Positions 1 to 7,544 of a DNA stretch of 33,197 nt are shown here, piece after piece (the first letter of the stretch is position 1; every line of letters begins with the position of its first letter). Below the pieces are notes generated by a model, which was given only the letters and a program-made list of their open reading frames with translations, searched no databases and was not told where the DNA came from. A program made the translations under genes and the position numbers. The stretch spans positions 1 through 33,197 of the forward strand of contig REBU01000025.1 in NCBI GenBank assembly GCA_007692585.1, written 5' to 3'. Origin of the DNA: Paracoccaceae bacterium (GTDB taxonomy: Bacteria; Pseudomonadota; Alphaproteobacteria; Rhodobacterales; Rhodobacteraceae).

Positions 1-67
1 TCAGTTCCTGAGCTTCGAGCAGCGTGAGGTTCACGATTTGCTCTGCAAGTGCTTTGAGATCAGCCAT
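1..67 (-). CDS. rplL: Ribosomal protein L7/L12, N-terminal fragment (runs off the window)
   Basis: Only the first 22 codons are present, read leftward from the ATG at 65-67. They give MADLKALAEQIVNLTLLEAQ, the N-terminal dimerisation segment of bacterial L7/L12, which binds the C-terminal helix of L10 on the ribosomal stalk. A purine-rich stretch (GGAACGA) precedes the start. The gene follows rplJ after 72 bp in the usual rplJ-rplL order, so the two are probably cotranscribed. The rest of the protein lies outside the window. Confidence 0.93.
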   Translation of the reverse strand, partial: MADLKALAEQIVNLTLLEAQEL

Positions 68-139
68 TTTTTCGTTCCATTCTATCAGGGTTTGAGTGTC
101 CGACGCGGGCGCTGTCACGCCACGCGGGCCAAAGGTTGC

Positions 140-655
140 TTATGCCGCTTCCCGCTCTTCGAGCGTTGTGAGGATTGAGGCAATATTCGAAGCAGGCGCG
201 CCAATCGCACCGGCGATGTTCGAAGCCGGAGCGCCGATACAGCCGACGATCGAAGCGATAAGCTCCTCACGCGACGGCATTGCAGCCACAGCCTTGACAC
301 CAGCCGGGTCAAGTGCAGTCTCGCCCATCGCACCACCAATGATCACCAGTTTCTGGTTTTCCTTGGCATATGCGTCGACCACCTTTGCCGCAGCAACGGG
401 GTCTTCGGAATAGGCAAGCACAGTCATACCCGTCAGGAGGCCCGAAATGCTTTCGCAGGGCTTTCCTTCCAGGGCGATCTTGGCGAGCTTGTTCTTGGCG
501 ACGCGTACAGCCCCACCCGCATCGCGCATGCGCGCGCGCAGGACCTGCATCTCAGCAACCGTGATGCCCGTGTATTGTGCAACCACAACCACGCCAGAGC
601 TTTCGAAGATCTGGCCGAGTTCGTCGACCACTTTCTCTTTTTGGGCTCTATCCAC
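140..655 (-). CDS. rplJ: 50S ribosomal protein L10
   Basis: This encodes the 171-residue stalk-base protein that anchors L7/L12 dimers to 23S rRNA. I chose the GTG at 653-655 because the protein then begins [17 protein letters not shown], as L10 does in this group, and GGAGAG lies 8 bases upstream. The frame is open further upstream to 721, but those residues do not look like L10. The C-terminus carries two copies of GAPASNIA before the L7/L12-binding helix ([11 protein letters not shown]); I recall the same doubled motif in other alphaproteobacterial L10 proteins. It is first in the rplJ-rplL operon and is probably autoregulated through its leader. Confidence 0.96.
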   Translation of the reverse strand: MDRAQKEKVVDELGQIFESSGVVVVAQYTGITVAEMQVLRARMRDAGGAVRVAKNKLAKIALEGKPCESISGLLTGMTVLAYSEDPVAAAKVVDAYAKENQKLVIIGGAMGETALDPAGVKAVAAMPSREELIASIVGCIGAPASNIAGAIGAPASNIASILTTLEEREAA

Positions 656-860
656 AGGGTCTCTCCAAATTTCAGAAGGGTTTCCCCTCCAGCTCGTTGC
701 GCCAGGCAGATTGCCTGACATGAGGTCCGAACGGGCCTTCCCAATATCGCCCGAGGAAATTTCCCCGACCTAATTGTTCCACTCCCGTCTCAGGCAGGAA
801 TTATGATGGCAACCACCACCCACCGTCTCGGACGAATCGTTCTGGCGACAGGGCCACCCC
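656..860 (-). promoter_or_regulatory. Candidate L10-type mRNA leader of rplJ-rplL
   Basis: The 327 bases between rplJ and the next gene (656-982) have no convincing ORF, and their rplJ-proximal part is rich in pairing. CAGGC/GCCTG pairs at 703-707 and 713-717. AGGTC at 723-727 pairs with GACCT at 767-771 and encloses CGGGC/GCCCG (732-736 with 749-753). GAGGAAATTTCCCC at 753-766 is nearly self-complementary. Many bacteria control rplJL by L10 or the L10-L12 complex binding the leader, and the position fits. A TTGACA on the minus strand (898-903) is a possible -35 element, but no good -10 follows, so the promoter is not assigned. Confidence 0.45.
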
Positions 861-982
861 CGCAACCGGAACGAGGCGATGCCCTAGCCCATGACGCTGT
901 CAATGCCAAGGGCAAAATCGTCAGCGCCAGCCAAACCAGCTTCACAACCCAGAGATGTTAGACCCACCCGACAGAAACGCCG

Positions 983-1303
983 CTATTCTGTGCCCTGAAG
1001 CCGCGCGCGGTAGTGATCAGCCTCGGCACGCGCGGCGCGCAGCCCATCCATCGCAGCCGCCAGCTCGGCCTCGGTTTGCGACAGGCGCGCTGTCAGATCG
1101 CGCTCGCGTGTCTCGACATATTCGATGGCCTGATCGCGGATCAGCTCGGCCTCGTGCAACGCCTGCGCCATTCGGTCAAGCTCACTGAGATCCTGCTGGC
1201 GCACGCGCGTGAAGCGATGGACCAGCCAATTCGTGAACCAACCCAACCCGAAGGCCACGAACAGGATGATGGCCGTCACGATCACAAAACTAACGCGGTT
1301 CAT
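983..1303 (-). CDS. Small membrane-anchored coiled-coil protein, function unknown
   Basis: This is a 106-residue protein starting at the ATG 1301-1303, with GAGAGGAC just upstream. Residues about 5-27 form one hydrophobic segment (VSFVIVTAIILFVAFGLGWF). The remainder is charged and rich in Glu, Ala, Arg and Leu with heptad-like spacing, as expected for a coiled coil. It lies 43 bp downstream of the OmpA-family gene on the same strand, so the two are probably cotranscribed and the product may work in the envelope. I recognise no catalytic motif. A longer reading to 1459 is open, but its extra N-terminal residues look like non-coding shadow and would overlap the neighbour. Confidence 0.75.
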   Translation of the reverse strand: MNRVSFVIVTAIILFVAFGLGWFTNWLVHRFTRVRQQDLSELDRMAQALHEAELIRDQAIEYVETRERDLTARLSQTEAELAAAMDGLRAARAEADHYRARLQGTE

Positions 1304-1346
1304 AATGTCCTCTCTGGCGCGCGGGTCGTGCGGCCCTTTGGGTGGC

Positions 1347-3371
1347 TCATCGCTCCGGTCGCTCGCGCGGGCGCGTTGTATCGCCTGCGCCTTCGCTGAC
1401 GGTGATGACAAGATCAGCCTCATCGCGGGGCGCGGCCTGCGCCTCTGGCTCTGCCACAATGCCTGTCTCTCGCTCGGCCCGCGCAGCTTCGGCGGACGCC
1501 CCGATCAGCTTGAACTCGATCCGGCGATTGGCCTCGCGCCCTGCGGCTGTGCCATTGTCGGCAATGGGGAATTCCGGGCCATAGCCGCGCGTTTCATATT
1601 CCGAGACCGGCACTCCGCGCGCAACCAGCGCGGCTTTGACCGCATCGGCGCGCTGTTGGCTCAGCCGCATGTTCGTCTCCAGCCGCCCCTGGCTGTCCGT
1701 ATGGCCCCCGATCTCGACTTCCATCCGCCCGCAAATGCGCAGGATTTCCGCGATCTCGTCGACCACCCCCATCGCCCCGGCCACAATCGTCGCGGAGCCG
1801 GGATCGAAGGTGATCTGCTGCACGGCCAGCGTTTCTTCGATCCAGCGCTCACAGCGCCCTGGTGTGGGCTGCATTGCAATCGGATCGAACCGCTCATCAT
1901 AAGTGACATTAAGGTTGAACACAGCCCCCTGCCCCAGCTTGTCGGCCAGAACACGCGCGATTTCATCTGTCGCATTGGCATTGCCGGACACGCCCGTGAC
2001 ATCCATCCGTTCAGGCCGCACGCGAATCAGACCATGTTCGAGTTGGCCGAGAATATCGACAGCCAGCAGCGCGCGAACCGGCCAGCCTTCGGGCAGATCC
2101 GGATCAACGCGCGCCGTCATCATCACCGAAGGCAGGCCGAACTCGGCGCGCGCCAGTGATTGCACGGCATCGCGCAACCGCTCGTCCGTCAGGCGTCCGC
2201 GCAGGATCACCGACCCCTCGACCGACCGTGAGGCCACGAATTCCAGCACATCCTCGCCGCGCGCCAGATCTTCCTCGCTGGGCGGCAGGCGCGTGGCAGT
2301 CAGCGAAAACACATCCGGCAGGGCAGTTTCCAGCGCACCCACAGTCTGGTCGAATTCCGCCAGTGGCACCGAATTGGGCACAACCAGCGAAATATCGGCA
2401 TCGGCCAGCGTGACAGTGCCCGCCCCCACACGCGCCAAGGCCCGGATCGCTTCGACCGCGCCGGCCTGCCAGCGCGGCGATGGACTGCCCAGCCCGATCG
2501 TGCAGCTGAGCACGCCCGTCGCACCGGCCGCACGCGCAGCGCTGATGATGGCCGCGCGCGCATCGGTGCTGTCGGCTGAACAGGCGTCGAAACGCGCGCC
2601 GGCCTCGTCCATCACAAACCGCAAGGTGAAAGGCGTGATCACCGGGCGTGGGGCAGAAATATTGACCGTGCTTACCAGCCCGCGCGGGCGCGCACGGGTG
2701 AGTTTCTCGCGCATTTCGTCGCGCTGGCGCTCGCTCTCGGCAAGCCCGGTCACCTCCACCCGATCCGCGGCGATGGAAATCTTGCTCGATGGCACCATGA
2801 CCAGTGCCTCCAGCCCGTAGCTGACCGCCTGCTCCCAGCCCTCAGGCACCGGATGACTGGCGCGCTCGATCATGTTGACGACCGAGATTTCCCGGTCGAT
2901 GCCCTCGATCCGCGTGACAATCGTATCGACTTCATAATCCGCGGGGACCAGCCCGATCATCGACACATCAAGACCGTTGCGCAGAATTTCGAGCAGGAAA
3001 CGCGGCGCGGCGATCTCCATCGATGCGGCCACCGTGATGGCGTCGATGACGCGCTCAGGCGCGACCACGCTGCTGACAGCACTGATTGCACGGAACCGGG
3101 CGGCTTCGCTTTGGGCCTCACCGCTCAAGGTGACGAGAAGCCCGTCCGTCGCAACATCTGCCCAGTCGAGCGACTGCTCGGCCAAAACCTCCCGCGCGTC
3201 ACGCTCGACGGCGAATTCAATCGCGCGCACTGCCAGGCTGGCCGCCGCGACGGCAAGGCAGGCCGCCAGCACGAACGCGGCGAACATCATCAGCGAGGCG
3301 CGCCTTGTGCCGGAGACACCCGCGATCCGGGCTTGCAATCCGGCAGTGAAACTCTTGGGGTTTTCAGTCAT
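1347..3371 (-). CDS. OmpA-family protein with N-terminal membrane anchor and BON-like repeats
   Basis: This 674-residue envelope protein has a cytoplasmic head (1-25), one transmembrane anchor (about 26-50), and a long middle with segments resembling BON/OsmY repeats (for example around LLVTLSGEAQSEAARFRAIS and RVEVTGLAESERQRDEM). An OmpA C-terminal domain occupies about 515-625. That domain keeps the peptidoglycan-binding signature GGHTDSQG, a following LSQQRADAV helix and NRRIEF. The C-terminal tail is acidic and low in complexity. The likely role is a non-covalent link between membrane and peptidoglycan. It is 35 bp downstream of ubiA and 43 bp upstream of the coiled-coil gene. Unlike enterobacterial OmpA it has no beta-barrel. 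Family assignment is firm; the exact role is inferred. Confidence 0.9.
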   Translation of the reverse strand: MTENPKSFTAGLQARIAGVSGTRRASLMMFAAFVLAACLAVAAASLAVRAIEFAVERDAREVLAEQSLDWADVATDGLLVTLSGEAQSEAARFRAISAVSSVVAPERVIDAITVAASMEIAAPRFLLEILRNGLDVSMIGLVPADYEVDTIVTRIEGIDREISVVNMIERASHPVPEGWEQAVSYGLEALVMVPSSKISIAADRVEVTGLAESERQRDEMREKLTRARPRGLVSTVNISAPRPVITPFTLRFVMDEAGARFDACSADSTDARAAIISAARAAGATGVLSCTIGLGSPSPRWQAGAVEAIRALARVGAGTVTLADADISLVVPNSVPLAEFDQTVGALETALPDVFSLTATRLPPSEEDLARGEDVLEFVASRSVEGSVILRGRLTDERLRDAVQSLARAEFGLPSVMMTARVDPDLPEGWPVRALLAVDILGQLEHGLIRVRPERMDVTGVSGNANATDEIARVLADKLGQGAVFNLNVTYDERFDPIAMQPTPGRCERWIEETLAVQQITFDPGSATIVAGAMGVVDEIAEILRICGRMEVEIGGHTDSQGRLETNMRLSQQRADAVKAALVARGVPVSEYETRGYGPEFPIADNGTAAGREANRRIEFKLIGASAEAARAERETGIVAEPEAQAAPRDEADLVITVSEGAGDTTRPRERPER

Positions 3372-3406
3372 GCCAGTCCCCTAGCGCCAAGCTGCGGCGG
3401 GTGCAA

Positions 3407-4387
3407 TCATACGAAAATTGCGATGGCAAGAAACAGCGCAGCCAGCAACCCGGCATCGCGATTGGAGCGGAACAGACGCAAGCACTTTTCCGTGTCATCG
3501 ATGTCGAGCTTGCTGAGCTGCCAGTTCATATGCAGCCCCAACGCCCAGGCTCCGGCCAATCCTAGTGACATTTTCAGCGGATCAGCCAGCGGGGCCAGCG
3601 CATAAATGATCGCCAGCGACATCAGCACGACCGCAGCCACCAGAAAGCCGCGCAGCCATGTCTCGGTCTGATCGCCAAAGAGCCGGGCAGTGGATTTCAC
3701 CCCGATCAGCGCGTCATCCTCGCGGTCCTGATGCGCATAGATAGTATCATAAAACAGCGTCCAGCAGATGCCCGCAAGGTAAAGGAACACGGGCGGCAGG
3801 CCCAGCGCCCCGGTCTGCGCGGTCCACAAAAGCACCGCACCCCAGTTGAAGGCCAGCCCCAGAAAGATCTGCGGCCACCAGGTGAACCGCTTCGCAAAAG
3901 GGTAGATCGCGACCAACCCCAGCGACAAAAGGCCCAGCCCGATGGACAGCCAGTTAAACGTAAAGAGGATTAACGCCGCGATGGCCATCTGCGCGCCCAT
4001 CCAGACCAGCGCCTGACGCACAGTGACCTGCCCCGAGGGAATGGGACGCGAGCGGGTGCGCGCCACCTTGTCGTCAATATCGCGGTCCGTCACATCGTTC
4101 CATGTACAGCCCGCGCCGCGCATCAGAAACGCACCGACCGCGCTCGCCACGAACAGCCACAGCGTCCACCAGCCGGCCAAGTCTGGTTCAGCCGCAGCGC
4201 CCAGAAACAACCCCCACCAGCAAGGCAGCAGCAAAAGCCATGTGCCCACAGGCCGGTCCGCGCGCGACAGACGCAGATAGGGCCGCGTCTTTGCGGGCGC
4301 GTGGCTGTCGACCCAATTGGCCGGGATCGCATCTGCAACCATCCCCGATTGCAGCGGAGCCTCTGGCCTTTGGTCGGTCTCGGTCAT
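3407..4387 (-). CDS. ubiA: 4-hydroxybenzoate polyprenyltransferase
   Basis: UbiA attaches the polyprenyl tail to 4-hydroxybenzoate in ubiquinone synthesis, in the inner membrane. The 326-residue product shows both Asp-rich Mg-diphosphate motifs: NDVTDRDID at 97-105 and YDTIYAHQDREDD starting at residue 213. The segment TRSRPIPSG follows the first motif, and there are several hydrophobic helices. The start at 4385-4387 gives MTETDQRPEA and a normal length; the frame is open further upstream, but that would run through the divergent rsmE. NDxxD followed by RPIPSG is typical of ubiquinone-type enzymes rather than bacteriochlorophyll synthase (BchG), the main alternative in a phototroph-related group. 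Its start is only 12 bp from that of rsmE. Confidence 0.96.
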   Translation of the reverse strand: MTETDQRPEAPLQSGMVADAIPANWVDSHAPAKTRPYLRLSRADRPVGTWLLLLPCWWGLFLGAAAEPDLAGWWTLWLFVASAVGAFLMRGAGCTWNDVTDRDIDDKVARTRSRPIPSGQVTVRQALVWMGAQMAIAALILFTFNWLSIGLGLLSLGLVAIYPFAKRFTWWPQIFLGLAFNWGAVLLWTAQTGALGLPPVFLYLAGICWTLFYDTIYAHQDREDDALIGVKSTARLFGDQTETWLRGFLVAAVVLMSLAIIYALAPLADPLKMSLGLAGAWALGLHMNWQLSKLDIDDTEKCLRLFRSNRDAGLLAALFLAIAIFV

Positions 4388-4399
4388 ACTCTGGGCCTC

Positions 4400-5134
4400 A
4401 TGGACATGGATGGCACGCGCGCGAAAATTCGTCTCTTTGTAGATCAGCCCTTGGGGGCGGGGCAACCCGTTGCCCTGTCGCAGCCACAGGCACATTATCT
4501 GGGCAATGTGTTGCGCAAGGGGCCGGGAACGGATGTCGCATTGTTCAACAATCGCGATGGCGAATGGCGCGCGGAGCTGAGCGAGCTGGGCAAGCGCGGC
4601 GGCGTGGCGCTGTGTCGCGCGCAATCGGCCCCGCAACGCATGCCGCCGGATCTGTGGCTGATCTTCGCCCCAATCAAAAAGGCGCGTACCGATTTCATTG
4701 TCGAAAAAGCCGCCGAACTGGGCGCGGCGCGCATCCTGCCCGTGCAGACGGCCTTCACCAATTCCGAGCGCATCCGTCAGGACCGTCTGCAAGCCCACGC
4801 CATTGAAGCCGCCGAACAATGCGGCGGCACCTATGTGCCCGAGGTCGCGGCACTGCAGCCGCTGGGCCGCTTGCTCGATCACTGGCCCAGCGGACGCGCG
4901 CTGATCTTTGCCGACGAATCACTGGCCGATACCGCGCGGGCCACTGCCCTGCCCCCCGCCCCGGCGGCGCTGCTGATCGGCCCGGAAGGTGGGTTTTCGG
5001 ACGCCGAGCGCGCGAAACTGCGCGCGATGGCCGATATTCATCCCATCGCACTTGGCCCGCGCGTGTTGCGTGCCGACACAGCAGCCGTCGCGGCCCTGAC
5101 GCTGTGGCAAAGCGCGCAAGGGGATTGGCGCTGA
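4400..5134 (+). CDS. rsmE: 16S rRNA (uracil1498-N3)-methyltransferase
   Basis: RsmE methylates U1498 of 16S rRNA using S-adenosylmethionine and has a SPOUT (knotted) fold. The 244-residue product shows the N-terminal RNA-binding part (RLFVDQPL..HYLGNVLR), the LIFAPIKKARTDFIVEKA block and the knot signature LLIGPEGGFSDAE, followed by LGPRVLRADTA. The start is either the ATG at 4400 or the one at 4406 (MDG); neither has a strong Shine-Dalgarno sequence. The stop overlaps the next start by one base (TGATG), so the GNAT gene is translationally coupled. Confidence 0.96.
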   Translation: MDMDGTRAKIRLFVDQPLGAGQPVALSQPQAHYLGNVLRKGPGTDVALFNNRDGEWRAELSELGKRGGVALCRAQSAPQRMPPDLWLIFAPIKKARTDFIVEKAAELGAARILPVQTAFTNSERIRQDRLQAHAIEAAEQCGGTYVPEVAALQPLGRLLDHWPSGRALIFADESLADTARATALPPAPAALLIGPEGGFSDAERAKLRAMADIHPIALGPRVLRADTAAVAALTLWQSAQGDWR

Positions 5135-5982
5135 TGCGGTGCGCACGGGCCAACGACGCGCCCGCGATTGCCGCCTTTCTCGCGCCGCGCATCGCGACTT
5201 CGATGTTCCTGCTCTCCAATCTCGAAGCGCATGGCCTTGACGGCTCGGCGCATCCGCATGCGACGCGCTATCTGCTCGATACCGATGCACAGGGCGCGCT
5301 TGTCGGTGTGCTTGGCTGCACGCAAGGGGGCTACCTGATGTGCCAGCATCCCGGCCTCACCCGGCAAAAGGTCGAAACCTTCCTCACCGCACTCGGCGCG
5401 CAGAGGCTGCTTGGGGTCACAGGCGAGGCCGCACAAGTGGCGCAGATCATCGCGGCGCTGAACGCGCGCGGTGCAGACTGGCTTAAAGACAGCGCGCAGC
5501 CGCTTTTCACGCGCAGTCTGGACGATCTCACGCCGCCGGTCGTTGCGCTGCGCCGCCCCGATGCGCATGATCGCGCGATGCTGGTCCGCTGGTTCGCGCA
5601 GTATCTGCGCGAGACCGGGCAGCCCGCGACGGGGGATGATTGCGACCGCGCGGCGATGCACGCGCTCACACAAGGGCAGGCGCGGCTGCTGGAGGGGCCG
5701 GACGGCACGGCGATCGGCATGACCATTTTCAACGCGCGCGCAGGCGATGCGGTGCAGGTCGGCGGGGTCTTCGTGCAGCCAGCGCATCGCGGGCAGGGCC
5801 ACAGCGGGCGCATGGTCGCAGCCCATCTGTGGCAGGCCCGCGCGCAAGGGGTCAGACGCGCGCTCCTGTTCGCGACCTCGGTTGCCGCCGCGCGCGCCTA
5901 TCAGCGCATCGGCTTTCGCCAGATCGGCAGTTACCGGATCGCGATGTTGGCAAACCCTCTGCCCCTCGGAGCCGCAGCGTGA
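5134..5982 (+). CDS. GNAT-family N-acetyltransferase
   Basis: The 282-residue product begins at the ATG 5134-5136 overlapping the rsmE stop. The C-terminal half is a GNAT domain: VQVGGVFVQPAHRGQGHSGR near residues 209-228 contains the acetyl-CoA pyrophosphate-binding loop (Q/RxxGxG/A type) after the central strand, then an Ala-rich helix and ARAYQRIGFRQIGSYRIAML at the end. The N-terminal 130-140 residues look like a degenerate GNAT-like half, as in two-domain acetyltransferases. The substrate is unknown. It sits inside a four-gene overlapping chain (rsmE, this gene, an APH-like kinase, a membrane protein). Its stop overlaps the following GTG. Confidence 0.88.
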   Translation: MRCARANDAPAIAAFLAPRIATSMFLLSNLEAHGLDGSAHPHATRYLLDTDAQGALVGVLGCTQGGYLMCQHPGLTRQKVETFLTALGAQRLLGVTGEAAQVAQIIAALNARGADWLKDSAQPLFTRSLDDLTPPVVALRRPDAHDRAMLVRWFAQYLRETGQPATGDDCDRAAMHALTQGQARLLEGPDGTAIGMTIFNARAGDAVQVGGVFVQPAHRGQGHSGRMVAAHLWQARAQGVRRALLFATSVAAARAYQRIGFRQIGSYRIAMLANPLPLGAAA

Positions 5983-6938
5983 AGCTGATCCGCGACGCAC
6001 TGGCCGCGCGGCGGGCCCGCGACGCATTGAGCCGTGATCTGACGGCGGCCTTCGGATCGAACGCCCCGCACAGCCTGACGCTGATCAAGGACGGCCCGCA
6101 AGCGCTTGTGGCCGGTGCGACATGGCAGGGCGAATCTGTCATCCTCAAGCAATTCCACACGCCAGATCCCGTGGGCTTCATGGCCGAGATGGCGGCCGAG
6201 CATGACCGCCTGCGCGCGCTCTTTCCCCATGGCGCGCTGCGGGCCGGGCTGATGCGCGCCCATTCCGCGCCCCATGCCATCGCGGTGCTGGACAAAGCGC
6301 CCGGCGAACGGCTCGATGCGGTGCTCGATCACGCTGATGCTGACCGCCGCGCAGCGCTCATCGCGCAGGCGGGCGCATGGCTGGGCCGTGCGTTGGGGGA
6401 TGGGCGCGACACTGGCACCTTCTTTCCACGGTTCTGGGTCGACCGGCTGGAGGCCGAAATCACCGCCGCCCCCCTGCCCGCCCCTGAGCGCGACCTGATC
6501 CTGCGCGCTCATCGGGGCCTGCGCCGTCTGGGTCGCGCATTGCGCCATGGGCCCATCCCGCGCGGACCGATCCATGCCGATTTCGCGCCGCACAATATTT
6601 TCCACGACACCGAGACCGGGACGCTCTGGGTGTTCGACATCCAGAAGACAACGCATATGCCGCTGGGGCTGGACATCGCGCGACTGCTGGTCGGCTTGAG
6701 CGTGCAGATGCAGCGCCAGCACCCCGAGTGCACGCTGCACGCGGGCGTGCTGGCCTCGGACCGCCGCGCGATGCTTGCGGCGAAGGGGCTGGAACATCCG
6801 GCCGAAGCGCTGCCCTTTGTTGATTTCTTCCTCGGCCATCGCCTGATCAAGGCGCTGCTCGACAAACACGCCCACCCGGACGCGCCCATTTTCCGCCGCG
6901 CTGTGGAAAACTGGCTAAAGGAGACCCCATGCCCCTGA
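5979..6938 (+). CDS. APH-fold phosphotransferase-like protein
   Basis: The 319-residue product starts at a GTG (5979-5981) that overlaps the preceding stop by 2 bases. The aminoglycoside-phosphotransferase / choline-kinase fold is suggested by an intact kinase set: VILKQF with Lys57, a possible helix-C Glu in AAEHDRL (Glu74), the catalytic loop HADFAPHNIF (His199, Asp201, Asn206) and a metal-binding VFDIQ shortly after. The active site therefore looks functional. The substrate is not predictable; relatives phosphorylate aminoglycosides, sugars, choline or homoserine. Resistance should not be inferred from the fold. The 3' end overlaps the membrane-protein gene by 10 bases. Confidence 0.82.
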   Translation: MKLIRDALAARRARDALSRDLTAAFGSNAPHSLTLIKDGPQALVAGATWQGESVILKQFHTPDPVGFMAEMAAEHDRLRALFPHGALRAGLMRAHSAPHAIAVLDKAPGERLDAVLDHADADRRAALIAQAGAWLGRALGDGRDTGTFFPRFWVDRLEAEITAAPLPAPERDLILRAHRGLRRLGRALRHGPIPRGPIHADFAPHNIFHDTETGTLWVFDIQKTTHMPLGLDIARLLVGLSVQMQRQHPECTLHAGVLASDRRAMLAAKGLEHPAEALPFVDFFLGHRLIKALLDKHAHPDAPIFRRAVENWLKETPCP

Positions 6939-7453
6939 TCCGCCCCGAACTCATGGCCACGGTCTCGCGCTGGTCAGAGGTGCTCACGGGCCTCGGCATC
7001 GCAGCCTTCGGCCTCTGGGCATTGCAGGCACGCGGCAGTTTTTTTCAGGGTCTGGCCGCGCTGGTCATGCTGGCCGGGATGGCGCTCGCAGTGATTGGCT
7101 GGCGGCGGATGCGCTTTCGCCGCACCGGGGCCGCCCCCGGCGTGGTGCAACTGATTGAAGGACAGATCAGCTATTTCGGCCCCGAAAATGGCGGTTTCAT
7201 CGCTCTTGGCGATCTGGTCGAGCTGCATCTGACCGATCACGGGCAGAGCTGGCTTCTCGTCGCGCAGGACGACACGCGCCTAACGATCCCCGTGGCCGCC
7301 GCCGGGGCAGAGGCGCTGTTCGACGCCTTCGCGCGCGTGCCCGAACTGCGCATGAGCGCGCTTCTCGACGCGCTTGACGCGCCAGATCCGGTTCCCGCGC
7401 GCCCGCTATGGCTGCATCCGTCGCGTCGCGGCGCGCATCTGCGCCTGCGCTAG
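6929..7453 (+). CDS. Two-helix membrane protein, function unknown
   Basis: This 174-residue protein starts at the ATG 6929 with AAGGAGA just upstream, inside the end of the kinase gene. Two hydrophobic helices lie near the N-terminus (about 18-36 and 40-58), followed by a basic RRMRFRR stop-transfer stretch. A soluble domain follows (GVVQLIEGQISYFGPENGGF onward) rich in short beta-like segments, resembling the PH-like or small beta domains seen on other short membrane proteins. I do not recognise a named family. It ends the overlapping chain that begins at rsmE, so it is probably coexpressed with the acetyltransferase and the kinase. Confidence 0.8.
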   Translation: MPLIRPELMATVSRWSEVLTGLGIAAFGLWALQARGSFFQGLAALVMLAGMALAVIGWRRMRFRRTGAAPGVVQLIEGQISYFGPENGGFIALGDLVELHLTDHGQSWLLVAQDDTRLTIPVAAAGAEALFDAFARVPELRMSALLDALDAPDPVPARPLWLHPSRRGAHLRLR

Positions 7454-7544
7454 GCCCCGCTCAGCATTTTAGCCGACTTGACAGGGCGGGCCGCGCACTC
7501 CAAGTCTCGGGGTTCAAATGAGGGACAGCAGGATCGGAGCGCAG

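Noticed and set aside
170-250. Doubled GAPASNIA segment at the end of L10 as a recent duplication
   Set aside because: I recall the same doubled motif in other alphaproteobacterial L10 proteins, so it is a family feature.
3407-4387. Bacteriochlorophyll synthase BchG instead of UbiA
   Set aside because: NDVTDRDID followed by RPIPSG and the second YDTIYAHQD motif are those of 4-hydroxybenzoate prenyltransferase, and no photosynthesis genes are nearby.
5979-6938. Aminoglycoside resistance gene
   Set aside because: The APH fold covers many substrates, and the gene sits in a housekeeping-like chain without mobile-element signs.
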